Assembly (NCBI RefSeq): GCF_001618955.1
Contig: NZ_LVYV01000056.1
Coordinates: 124,001-188,000, forward strand
Origin: Tardiphaga robiniae
Lineage (GTDB): Bacteria > Pseudomonadota > Alphaproteobacteria > Rhizobiales > Xanthobacteraceae
Length of the DNA: 64,000 bases
Direction of reading: 5' to 3'
In this document: positions 59,604 through 64,000 of the stretch, piece by piece
How the letters are laid out: every line of letters begins with the position of its first letter
Numbering within the stretch: the first letter of the stretch is position 1
Notes under the pieces: model-generated
The model's database searches: none
Told to the model about the DNA's origin: nothing
Seen by the model: only the letters and a program-made list of their open reading frames with translations
Program-made: the position numbers and the translations under genes

Positions 59604-59920
59604 CCAGTGTCAAATGCACAGGGCTGCGAGCTCGCAACAAAGCAACAGCAGCTTCGGTTGAAGTCTGGGGCTGGTGGTGCGAGGGACATGGTTCACCGCG
59701 CAAAATAAGGCGGGAGCATTCCGGCTCTCAGTCACCGATGGATGCCGTGGCAAGGCGGTGATGTGGGTACTGGATTCTTTTTATCTCCCCGAGTCGATGA
59801 GAAAAGTTCAGTACTCAAACTGAAGCACTAGCCAAGGTCGCTCACAAAAATCATCACTATCTTTGAGAATAAGCTGGGCCTCACACGGAGTGTAAAGTGT
59901 GAGCCCTTAGTCCGAGAGGT
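59604..59920. other. No gene; stem-loop near right end
   Basis: The inverted repeat CTCACAC/GTGTGAG around 59880-59904, with flanking GGGC/GCCC, lies just after the minus gene ending at 59921 and may terminate it. No coding frame is seen. Confidence 0.4.
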
Positions 59921-60229
59921 TCATCGATCCCTCACTGGCGTATAACGGTTGCGCCACTTCGGGTCTTTGTCGACCGAGTGGTAAACCGGAGTGCCTTTGG
60001 GAAAGAGTGCTTGCAGCATGCCGAGGCGCGCGAACTCGATTGGCCCGCCATACTCAGCGGCCTGGATCAAGACGTGCATCGCGTTCTGCCACGGGGGAGT
60101 GTCGTGCGTTTGCTTTGGCAGCCGGGTGATATACTCACCGGCATCCTGCAGGGTGGCCAGCTTACCGCCGGCAGGCAGGACGATCGGATTTGGAAATCGA
60201 GTTGACCAGGACACAACGCAACTCCGCAA
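59921..60229 (-). CDS. Conserved-looking hypothetical protein
   Basis: The ~97-102-residue protein (TTG 60229 or GTG 60214) has NPIVLPAGGKLATLQDAGEY, ITRLPKQTHDTPPWQNAMHV and GGPIEFARLGMLQALFPKG. This pattern is familiar from many Bradyrhizobium small proteins. It is soluble and mixed alpha/beta. Function unknown. Confidence 0.7.
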   Translation of the reverse strand: MRSCVVSWSTRFPNPIVLPAGGKLATLQDAGEYITRLPKQTHDTPPWQNAMHVLIQAAEYGGPIEFARLGMLQALFPKGTPVYHSVDKDPKWRNRYTPVRDR

Positions 60230-60385
60230 CTGACGGCAGATTCAAGCGCGTCAGATAAGATCCGTTCCTGGGGAGGCTCAGACCTTTCGATAGGCGGATC
60301 CAGCCGCCGGATGTCTTGTGTGAATCAAGAATTTATAACCACTCCGGTTGTGTTATCCTCCACTGGGGAACGGGGAGTACGCACA

Positions 60386-60577
60386 TTGTTACATCGAACA
60401 ATTCAATACGACGTGCAGGAGGTCCAGCCGGGGCTTTGGCGCTGGAACATTTATTCGGACAATCGTGCGGTACAGGGGCCGGTTAAGTTTCGCTCGCGCG
60501 AACTGGCCGTTGAAGCGTGCCAGGGCGAGATCAATGATGGCATCGAACGGACCCGGCGACGGTCAGCTGGTCGCTAG
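60386..60577 (+). CDS. Conserved-looking small hypothetical protein
   Basis: About 63 residues from TTG 60386, reading RTIQYDVQEVQPGLWRWNIY and FRSRELAVEACQGEINDGIE. The strand-rich first half and final helix match a small family common in Bradyrhizobium (W-R-W then E-I-N-x-G-I-E). The open frame extends to 60311 without need. Confidence 0.65.
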   Translation: MLHRTIQYDVQEVQPGLWRWNIYSDNRAVQGPVKFRSRELAVEACQGEINDGIERTRRRSAGR

Positions 60578-60866
60578 CCTAGGTTTTTACTCCATAATGT
60601 AAGTTATGCGACTCCGCTCTTGTTGCAGAGCTACCTAGGCATTGCACAGCGAATTTGCCCGCTATCCGCTATTCGTTCAGCCGCCGTTCAGTCCCGCCGG
60701 GCCATGCTGCTGCTCGTGCAAAATGTCAGCCGACGTCCTCTTCATATCGGCACAGGCCAAGCCGCGTCTTGCATGTGGACTGGCCCGCCAGCGCGATCCG
60801 GGCAGATCGTTTGCACTGCAACTGGCAAAGCAGGCGCGCGACGCGGAATCTGATCGGATAGGCACT

Positions 60867-61709
60867 ATGGCCCTCAAGTCTCTGATCGTTTTCGTCGACC
60901 CTTCGCCAGGAGGCGCGGCCCGGACCCGCTATGCCGTCCGCCTTGCTGCTGAACACGACGCTCACCTGATCGGCGTGTTCATTGCGCCCACAGGCTGGCG
61001 GCGAAATCCCGCAGATGGCTTCGTCGCCGGAGCCGTTGCCGTGCGCGAAATGGTGGAGCGCCATAGCCTGTTCGAACGCGAAGCGGCCGCGGGGGCCATC
61101 AAAAATTTCGAGGCCCTAGCCGGTCGCGAGCGCGTGACGTTTGAATTCAGATCCATCGAGGCCAACAATTCCAACGAACTGGCACGCCTGCATTCGCTTC
61201 ACAGCGACTTAGTCATCGTTGGCTATCCGTCGCCAGGCGGCCTGCCTGCCCAGGGAACTCCTGCGGCCATGTTGTTGGCGACTGGTGTTCCGTTCTTGAT
61301 CGTGCCGGACAGCTGGGGCCGCGACGGCGTCGCTAACAGAATCCTGTTTGCTTGGAATGCGAGCCGCGAAGCGCGGCGGGCAATTAGCGATGCGCTGCCG
61401 CTAATGACGACCGCGCAAGCCGTTACCGTGCTAGTGATTGATCCGACGAAGAACGCGTCCCACGGCGAACAGCCAGGCGCCGATGTAGCGCACTATCTCT
61501 GCCGGCATGGTGTCATCGCTACCGTCGAGCAACGACAGTCCGAAGGCAAAGCCATCGCCGACGTAATTCGCGAGTTCGCGACTTACGATGGATCGGATTT
61601 GATCGTGCTCGGCGCTTACAGCCATGCCAGAACCAGGGAGTTCATTTTCGGCGGCGTGACACGGTCATTGCTCAGGAACATCACAGTGCCGACTTTGATC
61701 GCCCATTGA
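60867..61709 (+). CDS. Universal stress protein with two UspA-like domains
   Basis: The 280-residue protein starts MALKSLIVFVDPSPGGAART (first Usp strand and helix). The second domain begins at RILFAWNASREARRAISDAL and ends with DLIVLGAYSHARTREFIFGG and a C-terminal VTRSLLRNITVPTLIAH, the classic ATP-binding G-x2-G-x9-G(S/T) type motif. It is cytoplasmic. The frame open to 60642 is a low-complexity extension. USPs respond to starvation and oxidative stress. Confidence 0.92.
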   Translation: MALKSLIVFVDPSPGGAARTRYAVRLAAEHDAHLIGVFIAPTGWRRNPADGFVAGAVAVREMVERHSLFEREAAAGAIKNFEALAGRERVTFEFRSIEANNSNELARLHSLHSDLVIVGYPSPGGLPAQGTPAAMLLATGVPFLIVPDSWGRDGVANRILFAWNASREARRAISDALPLMTTAQAVTVLVIDPTKNASHGEQPGADVAHYLCRHGVIATVEQRQSEGKAIADVIREFATYDGSDLIVLGAYSHARTREFIFGGVTRSLLRNITVPTLIAH

Positions 61710-62018
61710 TCATATTCTTTGCGATGCATTGTAAGTGCACCGACGCAATCAATCATGTCCTCGCAAAAGGTTGCTCCCCGGGCAGTAGGCAAGAACAAAC
61801 TCCAGGGGCGACGTGTTGAGTTTCATTAGAAGCTTGCAGTTGCGATGATGGCGAAATCGCTGCAATCAGCGTTGACCACGGAGCGAAGCCGCTCGCAACG
61901 TCACAGGAGTCAGAATTATGGCACAGAAGTCTCGTCTAAAATCCGACGTGTAACGCCTAATGAATTGGGCTCGGCGGCAGTATTGACAGTAAGCGAAACG
62001 CGACGCCGAGGCTATGTC
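61710..62018. other. No gene seen
   Basis: A short frame (MAQKSRLKSDV) with a good CAGGAG site at 61919 stops after 11 codons. No other feature seen. Confidence 0.4.
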
Positions 62019-63377
62019 TCACCGCTCTCTAAACGCCCGGTTCATTTGGTCAGCAAATGGCTTGACAAGGTATGACATTGCACTCCTCTCCTGCGTTGTC
62101 ACAAAGACCTCCGCGGGCATTCCGGGAACTAGCCTGATCCCTTTTAACTGATTTAGCGCGTCCTCAGTTTTCAGCAAATGGACGTAGGCAATGTAATGCT
62201 CCTGGCCCGTTGTGGGGTCTCGCGAGGAAGCAGGCGAGACCATGCCCAACAAACCCTTCATTTCCGGCGTCGTGGTACGGTTAAATGCCGTGAGACGAAC
62301 ACGCGCGGCCTGCCCTTCACGAACCTGGTCAATGTCATTGGGCGAGATCTTGATTTCAAGTTTTAGCTCCGCGCTTTCCGGAACCACAGTGGCAATGCGC
62401 GCGGCTGGCGTAATGACGCCTCCAATTGTAAATGCCGAGAGTTCATTGATATAGCCAGTCACCGGCGATTTGATTTCTGTTCGCGATAGCCGATCCTCGA
62501 TCGCAAGCTTGCGCTCGCTCAGTTCTGAGATCCGCGCATCGACGGTACGCAAATCACGCTGAGCTTCGGTGCTCGCGTTCTGGTCGACAGCAATGACCTG
62601 CACCTTGATTTCGCTGGCGCGAACCTTCGCTCTGGCGATACTGGCAGATATCTCGCCCCTTTCACCAAGTATTCTGGCCCAATCCCGATGAACTGAGTAG
62701 ACACGAGTATACTCAACGATCTTCTTTTCGAAGAGACCGTCCATTTTATCACGCTCGGCGCCTACTAGTACTATCTCGTGTTCCTTGGCCGCAAGGCGAG
62801 CCTCCATTCCTTTAATTTCCTCTCCAGTTTGACTAATGCTGAGCCCAAGTTGCTCCTTGTGACTATCCCGGCCGATCTTGTTGCCGGCGAACAATCGCGT
62901 TTCGCCATGAACTACGCTGTCGGCAGAGGCCGAAAGGCGGAAGAGATCCGTGGGAAATTCGATGCTGTCCAAATTATCGCGCTCCGCGATCAGGCGAGCT
63001 TGCCGGCCCAATGCCTCGCCAAGTTGTGAGCGCACTATGAGCAACTCCGCCTTAATCTGAACGTCGTCTAGCGTGGCAAGCACTTGCCCTTCTTGGACGA
63101 GATCACCTTGTCGGACCGCAAGCGACTTGACGATGCCGCCGTCCCGATGCTGTACCTCCTTGAGGTTTTGATCGACCTTCACAACCCCGGAAGCGACAAT
63201 CGCACCCTCCAAGAGGGCGAGCGCCGCCCAGCCTCCCAGTCCCACGATCAAAGCTACAACAAGCACCAAGCCAACAACCATTCTGGGCCAAAGCCGAAAA
63301 GTCTTCTCGTCCGGGACTGTGGCCTTAGAGCCAGTTGAGGCTGCTCCAGAGAAATGATCTAGATTCTGATGCTTCAT
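62019..63377 (-). CDS. HlyD-type periplasmic adaptor of a type I secretion system
   Basis: The 452-residue protein has an N-terminal helix (MVVGLVLVVALIVGLGGWAA), a first half-lipoyl segment (HRDGGIVKSLAVRQGDLVQE), a long coiled-coil hairpin (about residues 105-290) and a second half-lipoyl with SPVTGYINELSAFTIGG, then a beta domain ending PGMPAEVFVTTQERSAMSYL. This is the HlyD/PrtE/PrsE type. It follows an RTX protein gene on the same strand by 18 bases, so it probably exports that protein. The ABC ATPase partner is not in the window. Confidence 0.93.
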   Translation of the reverse strand: MKHQNLDHFSGAASTGSKATVPDEKTFRLWPRMVVGLVLVVALIVGLGGWAALALLEGAIVASGVVKVDQNLKEVQHRDGGIVKSLAVRQGDLVQEGQVLATLDDVQIKAELLIVRSQLGEALGRQARLIAERDNLDSIEFPTDLFRLSASADSVVHGETRLFAGNKIGRDSHKEQLGLSISQTGEEIKGMEARLAAKEHEIVLVGAERDKMDGLFEKKIVEYTRVYSVHRDWARILGERGEISASIARAKVRASEIKVQVIAVDQNASTEAQRDLRTVDARISELSERKLAIEDRLSRTEIKSPVTGYINELSAFTIGGVITPAARIATVVPESAELKLEIKISPNDIDQVREGQAARVRLTAFNRTTTPEMKGLLGMVSPASSRDPTTGQEHYIAYVHLLKTEDALNQLKGIRLVPGMPAEVFVTTQERSAMSYLVKPFADQMNRAFRER

Positions 63378-63395
63378 GATTAATTCCACACTGAA

Positions 63396-64000
63396 TCAGG
63401 TGATAGCTGCAGAAAATTGGAGATGGTGATGTCCGAGCAATTCAATCGAATAAAAATCGTCCGCGTCAGGGCGATCATGAACGTCGACCAATGTGACATC
63501 GACGCCGGCGTCACGGTTCTCAAACCGAAAACGAATCGGACGATTGTCAACCTCGCCAGATAGGTAAATGTCGTCGAATAGGTCGGCTACGGATTCGGCA
63601 CCAACTTCTCCAAAATAGCTGATTTCGTAGGTTGCGGCGACGATCCGATCGCCAACGGTGAAATCGGTAATCTTACGTACGGTCATGGGCGATTGATCGC
63701 CTTCGCTCCGCTGATAGAATTCAAAAGTGTCGTCGCCCGCTCCTCCGCTCATGGAGACATCACCTGCACCAGCGATAAGGCGATCGTCGCCCGCCCCGCC
63801 GATAACCTCCTCGAAGTCAGCGATGAGATCCTCGCCCACGTCGGCCCCGCTTGCGGTGCTGCGCCTTAGATCAATCGTCACGCTCAGCGTGGCGGATGAA
63901 TAATCCAAGGTATCGTGCCCATCACCGCCGCTGTAGTCGTCACTGGATGCATCAGCAGCGGCAACCACCCGATCAGATCCCTCGCCGGCATGAACCATAT
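63396..64000 (-). CDS. RTX calcium-binding repeat protein, C-terminal part
   Basis: The frame is open to the window edge, so the gene begins beyond it. RTX nonapeptides (YSGGDGHDTLDYS, GGAGDDRLIAGAGD, SGGAGDDTFEF) are followed by a C-terminal beta domain (KITDFTVGDRIV, FRFENRDAGVDVTLVD) that would hold the type I secretion signal. Exported RTX proteins fold on binding Ca2+. The partner adaptor is encoded downstream. Confidence 0.9.
   Translation of the reverse strand, partial: MVHAGEGSDRVVAAADASSDDYSGGDGHDTLDYSSATLSVTIDLRRSTASGADVGEDLIADFEEVIGGAGDDRLIAGAGDVSMSGGAGDDTFEFYQRSEGDQSPMTVRKITDFTVGDRIVAATYEISYFGEVGAESVADLFDDIYLSGEVDNRPIRFRFENRDAGVDVTLVDVHDRPDADDFYSIELLGHHHLQFSAAIT

Overview
The window looks like a chromosome segment of an alphaproteobacterium of the Bradyrhizobium/Nitrobacteraceae group. 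This rests on three DUF1236 secreted proteins, two RHH_4-type ribbon-helix-helix proteins, an hsp20 gene behind a ROSE-type RNA thermometer and next to rpoH, HWE and hybrid histidine kinases, and many short secreted or single-helix proteins of the kind common in these genomes. The assignment is inferred from recognised families, not from a search.

Layout. 1-2.8 kb: the 3' part of a hybrid histidine kinase, then small genes. 2.9-6.4 kb: a compact cassette of an acyl-CoA dehydrogenase-like protein, a PIG-L deacetylase, a NodS-like methyltransferase and a convergent family 2 glycosyltransferase. 6.6-8.3 kb: a trehalose synthase-like GH13 enzyme. 8.4-16 kb: small genes and decayed paralogues (an RlpA-like gene, an NTF2-like gene, a stress-protein tail). 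16-21 kb: a DUF1236 protein and the mdoG-mdoH glucan operon. 21-32 kb: envelope and stress proteins, a divergent NarL-type two-component pair and an iron-permease-like protein. 32-44 kb: an AI-2E transporter, a cold-shock protein, many small proteins, a LuxR regulator, a second decayed RlpA-like gene, a porin-like protein and IHF-beta. 44-47.6 kb: a large GAF/PAS hybrid kinase. 48-49.7 kb: a heat-shock unit (RpoH-like promoter element, ROSE element, hsp20, rpoH) in which the rpoH reading frame is broken near its start. 49.7-53.6 kb: an alpha/beta hydrolase, a DUF763 protein, an AlkB-like oxygenase and an autotransporter remnant. 54.7-59 kb: an RsbQ/KAI2-like hydrolase, a PAS histidine kinase and a single-domain response regulator in one transcription unit, with an MEDS-PAS-HWE kinase diverging from it. 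59.9-64 kb: small proteins, a universal stress protein, an HlyD adaptor and the C-terminal end of an RTX protein.

The general theme is envelope, stress and signalling functions with a high load of small and decayed genes. The two systems most worth following up are the RsbQ-like hydrolase/PAS kinase/receiver module (54.7-57.1 kb) and the four-gene cassette that combines Nod-factor-like enzyme activities (2.9-6.4 kb). The frameshifted rpoH behind a ROSE thermometer also deserves checking. No rRNA, tRNA, CRISPR array, transposase or integrase was recognised.
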